A stretch of 64,000 nt of DNA from Diphasiastrum complanatum. Its lineage: Eukaryota > Streptophyta > Lycopodiopsida > Lycopodiales > Lycopodiaceae. Below are positions 46,199 to 57,318 of the stretch, piece by piece. The first letter of the stretch is position 1. Each line of letters starts with the position of its first letter. Location: NCBI GenBank assembly GCA_029204225.1, contig CM055101.1:42310927-42374926 (forward strand), written 5' to 3'. The notes under the pieces were generated by a model that searched no databases, was not told where the DNA came from, and saw only the letters and a program-made list of their open reading frames with translations. A program made the translations under genes and the position numbers.

Positions 46199-47228
46199 TC
46201 AGAAGTATCTGCTCTGCTTCTGATACTTTCTCCAATGAAAGTTGCAACTATCATGCAACAATTTTCTTCTTTCGTATGGATCCAACAACTCATAGTTTTC
46301 ATGCTTACTCAGATCAACGTAAGCAGCATACAATGCAAAATGAGATGATCTGAACATGGAATTCACTAGTCGCAATGATTTTCTTTGCAAAAAATATTTT
46401 ATGCACCTTATTGAAATTATGTCCTCCAAAAAAATGAGACAGTGCCTTGATTGCTATAATCATAGTCTCACCATGTTGATGAAACTTTGAATGGGCAACT
46501 TCAAATAGTGCCCCAGTGCATGATCTCTTGAAAATTCTCCGGCAGAAGATCTCTGCCCTCCTCGACAAATTACGAAATCATCAAGAAAAATTGTTTTTTC
46601 TGAAATGATAAAAAACAAAGTAAGTTCCAATATATAATCTGACATAACGAATCTACTAGTACATGACAAGATACAAAAACTTACGCATTCGGCTTTGTCT
46701 TCCCTGATTACTGTCTCTCCATCAATATTATGTCCACCTTTCGATGTCAATATTGTTAGTGAATAGACAGTTGGTTGTGAAAAACCAAGTTGACTTTGGA
46801 TTCTGAGAAACTCCTCCTCATAAGGTAGATCATCTTCTTTGTTGCGCATTTCCTCCACAACCATTTTCAAGCAATCTTTTCCTAAATAAAACATATCATT
46901 ATGTACATCGTCAACACCAGGGAGAAGATCATCAGCATCAAAATCAATTATATCCGAAAATTCATCAAGCTCTTTGTTCAAAATGCAAAGAGTCTCAACT
47001 TTAGTGAAATAAAAAAGATCCGATATTGTCAAAAAAGAACTATTATCTATATTATAAGTAGGCAAAGTGATCAAAGATTTATCAGAAGGAGAAAGGGTAG
47101 TGGGTGTTCCAGTGCCTATAAACGATGTCCTATTTCAAGCAGGATCGAAATCTGAACAATCATCTAAATTAACGCTTGTATCAATAAAAAAAAGTATCTA
47201 TATCTACAATCTTTGACTTTTCAGACAT
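46199..47228 (-). pseudogene. Gene 3: unknown acidic protein, two or more exons, convergent to gene 2
   Basis: Minus strand from MSEKSKIVDIDTFFIDTSVN (47228), DDCSDFDPA, one TGA, then FIGTGTPTTLSPSDKSLITL, ISDLFYFTKVETLCILNKEL, DEFSDIIDFDADDLLPGVDD, MVVEEMRNKEDDLPYEEEFL and IREDKAEC, followed by a GTAAGT donor (near 46685). A TTTCAG acceptor near 46597 opens an exon with AEFHVQ-like and FEVAHSKFHQHGETMIIAIK, ALSHFFGGHNFNKVHKIFF. A last frame reads MFRSSHFALYAAYVDLSKHE, YELLDPYERRKLLHDSC and NFHWRKYQKQ to a stop at 46199. The first exon is strongly acidic. No domain recognised. It ends about 100 bp from the end of gene 2. Confidence 0.5.
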
Positions 47229-47533
47229 TGTACTACTAGAAGAAGAAGCTTCAGAAGTGGAAGGGACAACTTCCGAATCGTCAGAAATATTTAACAAAAG
47301 AAAAAAAAAACCTTGGTTGTTGCAATCCACATTTTTTATTCTCTACTTCATGATGCCGTTCGGAAAATATCGACAACGACAACCTCAATTGGAGAGATAA
47401 CCATTAGATCTCTCAAGGTATATTCAATTCATCTCTGATACGCATGTATATCTTTTTTTATTCAAATCTATCGTCATAGCATAAATAAAATTTTTATCAT
47501 AATATTACTAATTTTTGTTCTATATATGTAGTG

Positions 47534-49895
47534 CACAACAACAAAATGCGCGATTTTCGATACAAGGTTCCGACGGATTCAAAAAAATTTCATAATCCAT
47601 CGAAATCCGACATAATAATACGTCGAAATCCGACATAAAAAAAAAAAATTTGTCGAAATTTTTTTTTCTTTACGGACGTCGGATTCCGACGGCCAATAAA
47701 AATTTCGGACTTCGACATCCCATTTCAAAGACTACAACTTTTTAAATGGATGACGTCACCTTTCCGTGCAAAAAAAAAAAAAAAAAGCTCAAAGCGGACG
47801 TCGGATTTCGACGGATAATACAGATGTCGGAATCCGACGTCCATGACCGAATTCTCAAAGCCGCATCATTTTTCTAGGGTTTTCTTATTTTTTATTCTTG
47901 CAGGAGATTGTTGGAGATCGACTTTTGGCGCTTCTTCTCAACTCTATCAATTCCATTTGTTTCATTCCAAGTACGATTCTTTTGTTTTGTTATGTGCAAC
48001 TAAGATTTCTTCCTTTGTAACTTTTTCTTGTACACTATCTTCCTTGTATTGTATATTTTGTGTAGTTGAACACAAATATGTGTCTTAGTGATTTATGATC
48101 ATGATCGAATGAGAGAGGAAGAGAAGGATGTGTGTGAGAGACATAAGAGAGAGAAAGCAAGAAAATATAAATAGAAGAGTTTGATTTAATATTATGTTAT
48201 TTGTAAATTTTAGGGTTTAAATTTAATGTTATGTTCTTTGTGAAATAGTGTGAGACTGAGAGCTCTTGAGGTTTGAATGAAGATCATAATCAACTCCACC
48301 ATCAAAGATGTAGAGCTACTACTTTTTCTCACTGATTGATCCATTATGGCTATCTTGTTGCTACTCCCTATCGAGCCATAAAGGGTAATCCATCGTTGTC
48401 TGATACATGTAAAATGAGATATCAGCTAGAGAAAGCTAGTGAAGCGTGCTCGGTATGATAACATTTCTGTTGAAAATCAAAAATCAAAATGAACTTTGAA
48501 GAGTGCCATTGACTCACTATCTCCGTTGGAAGCTTGAGATATCTTGGCTATGGGGTGCTTAATTATCTTTGCTCTGTGAGTTAGAACCCAGTTTTCCTTG
48601 CAAGATATTTAGAGAGCTGGCCTACCATCGTTGTTAGATGAGTGAGCCATCTAACCATTCAATCACATTATAATCATTGAGGAATTAAACGTTGACTTCC
48701 AAAATACCGAAAGATTATTGTTGATTTCCGAAAGAGAGTTGAGACATTTGATTATGAACATCGCTATCTCTATAATACATCTGACCATCGTTGCTACTAC
48801 ATTGCAAGCCTCCACTACGCCTATGAGTATTAGATATGAAGGAAAGCCATTACTAAGCTAGTTGTCAGATCAGAGACTCAGCTAACTGAGCCTTCACGAC
48901 TATGAAAAGAGAGCTTGCAATTGTTGTCTAAAGCTGCTCTATCAACGACCATTGAGAACTCACTAACTTATTTTCAATGGGAGCCCTGATGGCTGTTCTA
49001 GTTGAGAGCAGTTCTGTCCTAGCAAAGGACAAAAGCAAATTGACAAACTTAGTAGAATCGATTGAAGCATTCATGACTAGCACTTCTTCGCTTTCCGGCT
49101 ACATACATATGCACTAAGAAATAGGTATGGCTTTATGTATTTTCAGTTCGTTTCATCTATGTCATTTTTTGTAATCATTTATTCTTCATATGCACTTCGA
49201 ATTCCTGTCGATTGGAGTATGTTTGGTTTTTGCCATAGTTTTCTTTTTGCCACGAGGACGTCGGATTTTGACGGCCCGCCGGCCACGGGGACGTCGGAAT
49301 CGGATTCCAACGTCCACGTGGCAGAAAAAAAAAAAAAACAGAAATTTTTTTTTTTAATTTTTTTTTTCAAATTTTTTTTCCACGTGGATGTCGGATTCCG
49401 ACGGCCCAGCCACGTGGACGTCGGATTCGTGGCAGGAAAAAAAAAACAAAAAAAAGAGAAACAAATTTTTTTTGTTTTTTTTTCAAGTTTTTTTTTCCAC
49501 ATGGATTCCGACGTCCACGTGGACGTCAGATTTGTCGCAGGAAAAAAAACAAAAAAAAAGAGAAATTTTTTTTTTCGTTTTTTTTAAAGTTTTTTTTTCC
49601 ATGTGGATTCCGACGTCCACGTAGCAAAAAACAAAAAAAAAAATCTCGTTTTTTTTTCTATCACAAACCCGACGTCCACGTGGTCGGGCCGTCGGAGTCT
49701 GATGTCCACGTGGCATGTTCTTCGGTTCATTTTTACCGGGCGGTTGTCGATTTTGGGCTTGATGGTCGGATTTCGACGGATTTAAATGCGACGAATTCCG
49801 ACGACCTTATAGCGACGTATTTTCTGACACTCGCGTCGATTTAAAAAAAACTAAAATGCGATTTCATGTCGAAAATCGCGACAATTCTTATAGTG
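47534..49895. mobile_element. Non-autonomous CACTA-like DNA transposon, 2362 bp
   Basis: Left end CACAACAACAAAATGCGCGA, right end the complement of CACTATAAGAATTGTCGCGA. The first 30 bases of the two ends agree at about 21 positions, with CGCGATTTTCGA identical. A 3-bp target duplication GTG (47531-47533, 49896-49898) flanks it. Copy B carries the empty site (23811-23825). Near both ends, within about 300 bp on the left and 650 bp on the right, the palindrome-like motif CGTCGGATTCCGACG and variants recur many times, as expected for CACTA subterminal transposase-binding repeats. The centre (about 47850-49130) has no transposase ORF, only non-coding sequence and long T/A runs. It must be moved in trans. 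Confidence 0.9.
49250..49860. repeat. Right subterminal repeat array of the CACTA-like element
   Basis: About ten copies of GACGTCGGATTCCGACG-type motifs, alternating with CCACGTGGACGTC and long poly(T)/poly(A) runs. The opposite array lies at about 47555-47845. The short ORFs across here are artefacts of the homopolymers. Confidence 0.8.
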
Positions 49896-50483
49896 GTGTG
49901 TACAGCAAAAGGAGGCTTTTAGTTGTGGATGGTTCATCCTGTACAATACAAAGCTATTTTTTGAGTGGTATGATTTACAAGTGGATGTAGATATTGAAAA
50001 GGTAATATTTTGTTCATTTGTAGTTCCTTTCATTCTGATTCATATTTTTTTACTATCATTGTTTGTAATTTGTTGATTCTCGTGTTTTGTGATGATAGTT
50101 CACTCTTGAGCCGTATACTTCTAATGATGTATATAGATTTCGGCAAGAGTTGATCATAACCTATGTCCAAAACAGTGTAAGCGTTGCACCTGAGATCGAG
50201 GGCCCTCAAAAGCAAGCTGCTCATGCCTTAACAGCCTTTCAGGTTGCTCAGGATGTAGATCTTATTATATATGATCAAAAAGGAATAGAAGTCCTTCCTA
50301 ATATAGAAGAAGGCAATATTATAGTAGAGAGTCCTCTTGTCTTAAAAGGCATTGAGGCCCTTCTCGAAACAAAGGAAGGCAAGATTATAGAAGGAGCTAT
50401 TCCCTTATCAGTTTCTAATACTGATAAAGAAAACATAGAAAAATTGACTGAATAGAGATCTATTTGTAAATAGAGATACATAA

Positions 50484-50756
50484 AAAAGAAAAAGATACAA
50501 TCATTTTACATGTGAACAACCCATTTATGGTTTTATTTTATGGATATCAATATAGATTCTTATAATCAGGTTGTGTCCATAGTGTAATACTGGAATGCAA
50601 TTTTCTATATTGATAAAAAGACATGATGTTTGACATGTATTTGCTGATAGTGAACCTCAGTGTTCTTCCGTAAGTTGGATTGTTTCGCCAATATTTCTGC
50701 ATTTGATCTCGAGCTCATGTCTTTTACGTACCTGCATAAAACTAATACAAAGTTAG
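50484..50756 (-). repeat. 2-kb conserved segment, copy C (truncated)
   Basis: Matches the first 270 bp of 8459-10466 and 24405-26396, directly after gene 1. It is cut at 50757, where an antisense copia fragment begins at AAGTTAGTTAA. Confidence 0.85.
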
Positions 50757-51270
50757 TTAAGCCTGTTTAGCTGTAGAAACAACATTGATATTCATATCCT
50801 TGACCAATTTGTTATGATGCATGTACAAGATTGAACGCATGTCTAAATGACCTAGTCTTTGATGCCAAACATGAGCATCATAGTTACTCACAGAAAGTGC
50901 ATAATCATGACTCAAAATATACAAATTTCCTTCCATGTGTGCAGAGAGAATTTCATTGGAGTTCACATCAAAAATAGTACATCGACTAGCAGTAAACAAA
51001 GCTCTATAGCCTTGATCAGTGATCTTACTAATAGATAATAGATTATTTGCTAATTTGGGTATGTAAAGAACACCATTTAGCTGTCTAGTGATGTCATCAG
51101 GGAACTATAGTTGAATGGAACTTTGTCCTTCAACCTTGTGTGAACTTGAGTCATCGAAGAAAATGTACTTTGAATCTGTTGTTGAGAGAGTAGAAAATAG
51201 GTTCTTACATGGCGTCATGTGTTGTGAAGCACCTGAATCAAGATACCATTGATAGGCATCTTCTAGTAGC
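50757..51270 (-). pseudogene. Ty1-copia protease/GAG-pre-integrase fragment
   Basis: Minus strand: YQWYLDSGASQHMTPCKNLF (DSG catalytic motif), a stop, LNGVLYIPKLANNLLSISKI, SRCTIFDVNSNEILSAHMEG, HVWHQRLGHLDMRSILYMHH (pre-integrase His block). Bounded by the segment of copy C on the left and by the Copia-4 leader on the right. Confidence 0.85.
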
Positions 51271-51771
51271 TGACTCCTCAAAGTTAATGATAATAGAAAG
51301 AGAGAGATATTCAGAACTTTAGCAATTGATTTGAGTCTGTAAGTAGAACCACGCGCTTATCAACGCAATTGTATTGTGGTCTGATCGTCATTACTACAAC
51401 TTTATTATATAGATTTGCTACTGTTCTACATCAATTTGCATTCGTGTTGAATGAAATTAACTCTCACTCCTCTTATGCAAACATCAATATAAAGAGAAAT
51501 ATATAGCTGTCTCTGACATCTAAATTATTTTTACATTCTCTTCATATCATATTATCAGCATTAGAGGATTGCATGGCTGTCTCAGACGCCTAATTGTTTC
51601 TGCAATCTCTCGCAGTCAAAGACTCGTACACTGATAATCTTATTCAACACAAAAGAACAGCTCACAATCTTCGTTCTCTAAGTAATCCACGATCCTGTTA
51701 AACACAGTTATTACTGTTCTTTCATTATCATTATTGTTGTCTTTCATCTGTTGTCAGTCAGCCAACAAAAG

Positions 51772-51784
51772 TGGTATCAGAGCC
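51772..51784 (+). promoter_or_regulatory. Primer binding site of Copia-4
   Basis: TGGTATCAGAGCC, followed by gag 110 bp later. The preceding 51300-51770 is probably the 5' LTR (CTTTCATCTGTTG... to GCCAACAAAAG), but no second copy is available to fix its limits. Confidence 0.8.
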
Positions 51785-51894
51785 TTGGTTTATTGAACTA
51801 CTAGAGTCTAGGATTTGTAATAGAACTTAATACGTTCTTATTTCATAAGAGCTAGTTCATTCCGTTTGTGTTCAATCTTTGTTCCTTGATTTTA

Positions 51895-52750
51895 ATGGAA
51901 GGTTCAACCTCATAGATTTGCTTGATTAACAAATTCAATGGAGATGACTTCCACATGTGGAAGTTCAAGATGAGGATGATCTTAATTGAGAAGGAGCTAT
52001 GGGGATACATAAATGATTTTATAGGCAGACCGACAGAATCTGGAATGCTCCCAACATGGGAAGCAAAGGATGGCAAAGCACTTGCCATTGTATCCTTGAA
52101 TCTGAAAGATACTCAGATTGCTCACTTATCAAACAACACCCAAGCATGGGATATTCTAACAAATATCTACAAGACTTTAGATGTATCAACTCGTCTCTTT
52201 CTAAGGAAGAAGGTCATCACACTCAAGATGAGCGAAGGCACCTCAATAAGCGATCACTTGAACAAATTCAAACAGTTGCTGAATCAACTTGCTACCATAG
52301 GTTCTCCTATTTCAGAAGTAGACTCAACAATGTCTCTTCTCGCCAGTCTTCCATCCTTCTACGACAACCTAGTATTGCTTCTGAGCAATACTCCTATGTT
52401 GTCTCTCCAGAAGCTGACAACAAGCCTATTGCAAGAAGAAGTCAGGAGAAAAAGCTTATCCACAATGAGTACCAAGTCAATGGCATTGTACTCTAATAAG
52501 CAGCAGTCCAAGAAGAAGAAAAACTTCAAGTTCAAGAAGACGAAGACGGAGCAGCCAGTCTCAATGCAACAGCAACAGCAACAACACAGTCAATAATCAC
52601 CAAAGACCAAACACTTTTGTAGATGCTCCAATCACGACATAAAGGATTGTCCCATCCTCAAGTACAATGAAGCGAGAAAGAAGTTGCAGCAGCATCAAGA
52701 GGGCGGCTCTGCACTGTCAGAAATCCACAAGAAGAGGACAAGGTGCTGAT
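51895..52750 (+). pseudogene. Copia-4 gag
   Basis: The likely ATG at 51895 gives MEGSTS and then TAG. Downstream the frame is open from about 51922 to 52596: INKFNGDDFHMWKFKMRMIL, ALAIVSLNLKDTQIAHLSNN, LRKKVITLKMSEGTS, ISDHLNKFKQLLNQLATIGS, LLQEEVRRKS, and a Gln-rich end. After a TAA, a decayed knuckle CRCSNHDIKDCPI and then loss of similarity near 52745. No pol follows. Same lineage as the Copia-3 gag. Confidence 0.8.
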
Positions 52751-53529
52751 GGTACAAGATCAACCGAACCATTCTGATCATTTGATCTATGTCTGATCAT
52801 CCTCTATCATGTCATGTATTTTCGATTCAATCGCTCATTTACATATATAGCAACAAGAAGATCTTGTATTATTCTAGCTTTACATTTACAAGATCGCTTA
52901 ATAGTTGATTAACTGACTAATTAGAACAGTTGTTATTGGAGCGTGAAGACATAGACAGCCTGTGTGGAATCCTGTGTATTTCTGTAGAGTGTTGTATTTT
53001 TCACCTGTGTGGAATCCCGTGTAAAACTACAGTGTTAGGTTTTTTGCATTTTTTTTTCGATAGGCAGTGTCACATTTCTGGAAGTTTCTGAAATGGCCTA
53101 AAAACTGAGTTAACACAAGTGTCGCAAAAATAAAGACAACTTGTCGGATTTTTGCCTATCAAAAATTGTGAGGAAAAATACAGACTGTAGCGACAATCAG
53201 TCTAAAAATGCAGATTGTTGAAAAACAGTTCATTTTCTACAAGTTTTATTTGAGAGAGTAAAATTGAGAGGAGGAGGGAGGGCAGTTAGGAAGAGTAGGA
53301 GAAGATTAAATTCCAACAATTAATCCACAAACAAGAAGAGAAATCTAATCCACAACTAGGAAAACGAGAAACTAATCCACCACTAAGATCCACAACCACA
53401 CACAAAGGAGATGGAGGGGTAAGATCATTAATGCATCACTCAAGAAACAAGAATGATCAAGGAGCCAAAGGATGCATCGAGATATTTGTCAGGTTGGGAG
53501 TTGAGATCTAGCAGAGCTTTGGTAATAAA

Positions 53530-53786
53530 AACACTTTTTTTTTCATTCAAAACATTGTTTGAAGACTACTACGGCTACAAACCAAGTTTCTACGTGTGTT
53601 TGAATGTCTCTGCTATGCACAAATACCGTCTTATCTGAGGAAGAAACTTGATCCAATAAGCTGTAAGTATATTTTTATTGGATAGTCAACATCGCATAAG
53701 GCATACCACATTTATGATGTTGATACAAGTAATGATCTCAGTTAGTCGTGATGTTGTCTTCCTTGAAGACAAATTTCATGAATTTT
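53530..53786 (+). pseudogene. Ty1-copia fragment from the region after integrase
   Basis: TLFEDYYGYKPSFYVCLNVS, then in a shifted frame SQHRIRHTTFMMLIQ, and ISRDVVFLEDKFHEF-like residues. This is the stretch between integrase and RT in copia. It stops where an LTR starts at 53787. The 52750-53530 interval before it holds no recognised gene; AAAAATGCAGA-type sequence and purine-rich GAGAGGAGGAGGG occur. Confidence 0.65.
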
Positions 53787-54283
53787 TGTCATGCCCATTA
53801 CTGGTCTCGGGTAGCATGTCCACGCTAGGGACCAGTAGACCAACAACCCGTAAGTTAATTGTGACTATAAGGGAATTGGGGCCCTTATGTGTACATGGTC
53901 ATAATTAATGGTTGTAGGCCTAAACACTTGATGGTGGATTTGTATGGGTCTATCAGTGAGTCAATGGGGAATGGGATGACATGGCCGAGATAGGCTACAG
54001 AGGTGTCTAGTGAGGTGTCACAGTGCACTACCAGTGGTGCATGGGCCTTGGAGGATATAAGTATACCTATTGGGCTCTCACTAGTATATGCTTGATAGCA
54101 TGACCGGTGGCAGGATGCTGCTGGTGTGATGCCTCATTCCTCTCTGAGTGATTGATCTATAGCTTGGGGGCTAGATCCATTCGATCTAGGTTTGGTTGGG
54201 TTGGTTTGTCCGCCATCAGGTTCCCTTGTGTTGCTTGTGATTGACATGCTTAGAATAGGATCCTTGGATTGAGGACTTTACAT
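53787..54283 (+). repeat. LTR of another element (about 497 bp)
   Basis: Begins TGTCATGCCC and ends GGACTTTACA, followed after one base by TGGTATCAGAGCC (54285-54297). No partner LTR in the window. The element it belongs to is interrupted by the chromovirus at 54474 and probably continues at 61652 with a leader and gag (62095). Confidence 0.6.
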
Positions 54284-54439
54284 TGGTATCAGAGCCAATT
54301 CTAAGCACGTTTTGCCATTGATTTGTGTTACCGATGGAATCGTAAATTGTGTGAGAGTTTTTCCATTGTGTGATATGTAATCTTGATACTATTTCGAGAA
54401 TTCAATGGAATATGCAACGAAGTGGGTCCAACGTTTTTT

Positions 54440-54458
54440 TGGCGCCATTGCCGGGGGG
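54440..54458 (+). promoter_or_regulatory. TGGCGCCATTGCCGGGG-like motif
   Basis: Recalls the TGGCGCCGTTGCCGGGG sequence found next to 5' LTRs of plant Athila/Tat Ty3 elements. Here it is about 155 bp after the LTR end, so its role as a primer site is uncertain. Confidence 0.35.
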
Positions 54459-54473
54459 ACAGTGCTAAGCTAC

Positions 54474-54997
54474 TGTTATGTCCATGACCAGTACATAGGA
54501 TACAGTATACTCCTAGGCTTGGATACACGGTACTCCAGTGAAACAAGCTATTAGTTATGCCATGTCATACTGGACGTGACCCAAAAGTAACTAATATCCT
54601 TGTGAGGCCCAAAACACACTAAGTGGAGTTTAGACAAGGTAATGAGACAGTGTATGCATGTGTAGAGTTATCAATAGCAATTCTATGAATAGTTGGTCCA
54701 TGCATAGGACTCTATTCTAGGTGAATCTAATGTATAGGGAACATAGGGCTATGCATGGATGTGTGCCCATGATGCATTAGGCTCTATATAAGAGGACCAA
54801 ACTCGCCCTACTCCTCATCATGGTTCTTGATTCATTGCCAGACTCTCACTCTACATTCATGCTTCTTGTTCTTTGGTTTGGGGGTGAGGCTTCTAGAGAT
54901 TGATTGGATGCTTCTACTTGGTTGGGTGGTTTCTCCACAGTGTGTTATCCTTTTGTGTTTAGGATTTGTAAGCAGGATCTAAGGAGCTTCCCTTATA
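54474..54997 (+). repeat. Chromovirus 5' LTR
   Basis: A TATA-like CTATATAAGAGG is near 54784-54795. The terminal CA has become TA. Confidence 0.95.
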
Positions 54998-55010
54998 GTG
55001 GTATCAGAGC

Positions 55011-56766
55011 AAGGCTTACAAGCTTGGAGAGGTGGTGCTTTTCATTGGAGCTTGGTGGTATTCAACTAGTATTCTCATCCAAGGAGAGGAGCAAGGTTGC
55101 AAGTTGGTGGATCTTCCCAAATTCAATTTGCATGTTCCATATCTCTCTCAAATTTCATAGTGGTTTATGGATAATTGTGCTAGGAAGTCAATTTTGGTGT
55201 CTTTTTTGGAGTTTTAGCATGTGTAGCTCAGAACTAGTAAAGGATCTGAAATTTCTAGCAAGTTAATTCACTTTGAAATAGTTGAAATTCAGTTTGCATG
55301 TTGGATTTTCCCATGTATTTGGATTCTAGGCTCTTTTGTGGCCAAATTTGACTTGTTTTCCATGTTTTTGGCACAAAATGGAGGGTAGAATTCAAAATCT
55401 AGCAAGATCACATCAATTGATTGGTTGTAACTCTGTATTTTGGATTGCATGTGGATTTGGAAAATGTTCTTGCCATTAATTTCCAATTGCGCATGGTGAA
55501 AAACCCTAGAAAGGGCAAAAATTCATGATTTTTGCTTGTTTTTTTCATGAAATTGGATGGTAGGAGGTTGTAGAACATCAATTGAAGCTGAAAAAAGATG
55601 AATCATAGTCTTTTGAAGCTGTCCTAGAAGTTAGAGCCAAGAATTCTAGCAATTGGGTTTGTAGGAAGTCAAAAAGTGTCAAAAATTGACCAATTTTGGT
55701 GAATTTTGAGGGATGGATTTCTCTAAATCCATAAGGGGATCATGCTGGATTTTTTCCAGCATGATTTGTATTCCTTTTTACCTTCCCAGCAAGTTATCAG
55801 ATCTGTAAATTGATGGGTAGAGGCTTATGTTTCAATTCTATCAAGTTTGTAGCAATTTTGACTTCTAGAAACCAAGAATTCATGGTTCTTAGTCCATACT
55901 GCTTCATAGGACCTGTATGAGGGCTTCATGGAACTCTTAGAGACCATTTAAGACTGTTTGTATCATCACTTTACAGCTTGGTTGAGTGTTTGCACGTTTT
56001 TTGACAATATGGTGTAGAAAAAGTGTGCCTTCCTATAGCTTAATTGGTTGTTCTGAACTCGCATGTGTGAATCCTAGGTGGCAGGCTGATGTGGCAAGTA
56101 TCTTGTTCACTGGATCTCTCTCTGTACTAAGCTTTACAGCACCCAATTTGGTGTCTTGTAGCCAAAGATATGAGCATCTGAAGTATTGCAATTTGTGAGC
56201 AAAATTGGTAAAACTTTCAATTGTTCTGATTGCATGCATGACAATTTTCTTTTTTTAGGTACTGTGCTTGCATGGAATGTCTGCATGTGGTTTCTTTGAG
56301 TGATTCTGACATGCATGAGTTGGTTAGATCTGTTTTGAGTGGTCATACGCATGTACTCTGACGGTTAGATACAAAATTGGATTTTATAGCTGACAATTTC
56401 CATAGAATTGAATTTTTATGTAAAATTCCATAAAGTAAATAATTAGTTTAATGCTGCATGCCTTGCATGCCTGATGGACATTAATGAAATAAAATTAAGA
56501 ATTGAACAGTGAATCAAATTTTCGATTTCGATTGCTCAATAACTGACTGTGATTTTTTATGGATTTTTAGAAAACGTAAAATTAAAAGTGCGAAAACTCG
56601 AAATTTTTACTTTTTTTCAGTTTCTTGTAATATCTATGAAATTGACTGAAAATAGTGATTTGACCATACTGGAGTCAATTTCAGTCAATTTTTTGTCAAC
56701 GGTACTTCACTATGAGTTAATCAAATATTAACTAAATTTAGTAATTTTCTGGATAGATATATCGAG
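55011..56766 (+). other. Chromovirus leader
   Basis: About 1.75 kb between primer site and gag ATG with no ORF of note. Long AT-rich leaders are common in plant Ty3 elements. Confidence 0.7.
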
Positions 56767-57318
56767 ATGGCCGAAGAAACTTCAAATCAAGCTGCAAATT
56801 CAGGTGCGCCATCTTATATGGTGATTTGTCAGCAGTTGAGTACGGCACTCAATGACATGAATAATCGTAATCAAATGAGAGATCAGCAAATGGAGGTTCT
56901 TTTGAATCAAGTCAAACTGATGTCTTCACCCAATCTCAGTTTTCAACCGGAGGTTTATTCGGACGAGAAGAAGGAGAAGAAACCTGAGGTCGTCGAGGAC
57001 TGGCTTGCCAAGTGGAGTAGTTACTTCAATCTGCACGGTGTTCCTGATGAGAAGAAAATTGAAAGTGTCGTGTTGTTCTTACGTGGCAAAGCATCATCGT
57101 GGTGGCGAGATTTACCGGTGAAGCCAGCTACTTGGGATGCGTTTGCGGAAGTTTTCAAGAAAGCTTTCGTAATTGCTGATGATGTGGACTACTACCTGAA
57201 GTTCAGGAACTACAAGATGGGTACAAAGAGTTTAGACTCTTACATCCAGGAATTCATGGACCTATGGAATAGGGTTTCATCATTCAATGCGAAGTGGCAC
57301 TACGGCAGTTTGTCCTAG
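56767..57318 (+). pseudogene. Chromovirus gag, N-terminal part
   Basis: MAEETSNQAANSGAPSYMVI, a coiled region (LNDMNNRNQMRDQQMEVLLN), then capsid: VEDWLAKWSSYFNLHGVPDE, FLRGKASSWWRDLP, FVIADDVDYYLKFRNYKMGT and SYIQEFMDLWNRVS. The frame is lost near 57295 (FNAKWHYGSLS stop), and the continuation LRQFVLGLPADYQNECRRNV is in the next frame from 57297. Confidence 0.9.

Larger units (their letters stand above)
47338..50455 (+). pseudogene. Copy C, gene 1: catalytic half of the Ulp1-like protease, split by a CACTA-like element
   Basis: Homology with copy B begins mid-exon (LLHDAVRKISTTTTSIGEIT), and that exon ends at 47417 with a GTATAT donor. After the intron, the next exon starts at the TAG acceptor (47531) but is interrupted two bases later by the CACTA-like element. 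It resumes at 49899 with QQKEAFSCGWFILYNTKLFF, EWYDLQVDVDIEK, ending at 50001 before GTAATA. The last exon, 50099-50455 (acceptor GATAG intact), reads FTLEPYTSNDVYRFRQELI, ALTAFQVAQDVDLIIYDQKG and IEKLTE. SCGWFI fits the Ulp1 catalytic Cys block well. The His exon is lost, so this copy is 5' truncated. Its last two exons are open, and their in-frame match to copy B supports the exon model. Confidence 0.7.

Noticed and set aside
49135-49785. Several ORFs rich in Phe/Lys
   Set aside because: They arise from poly(T)/poly(A) runs and repeated motifs inside the CACTA-like element.
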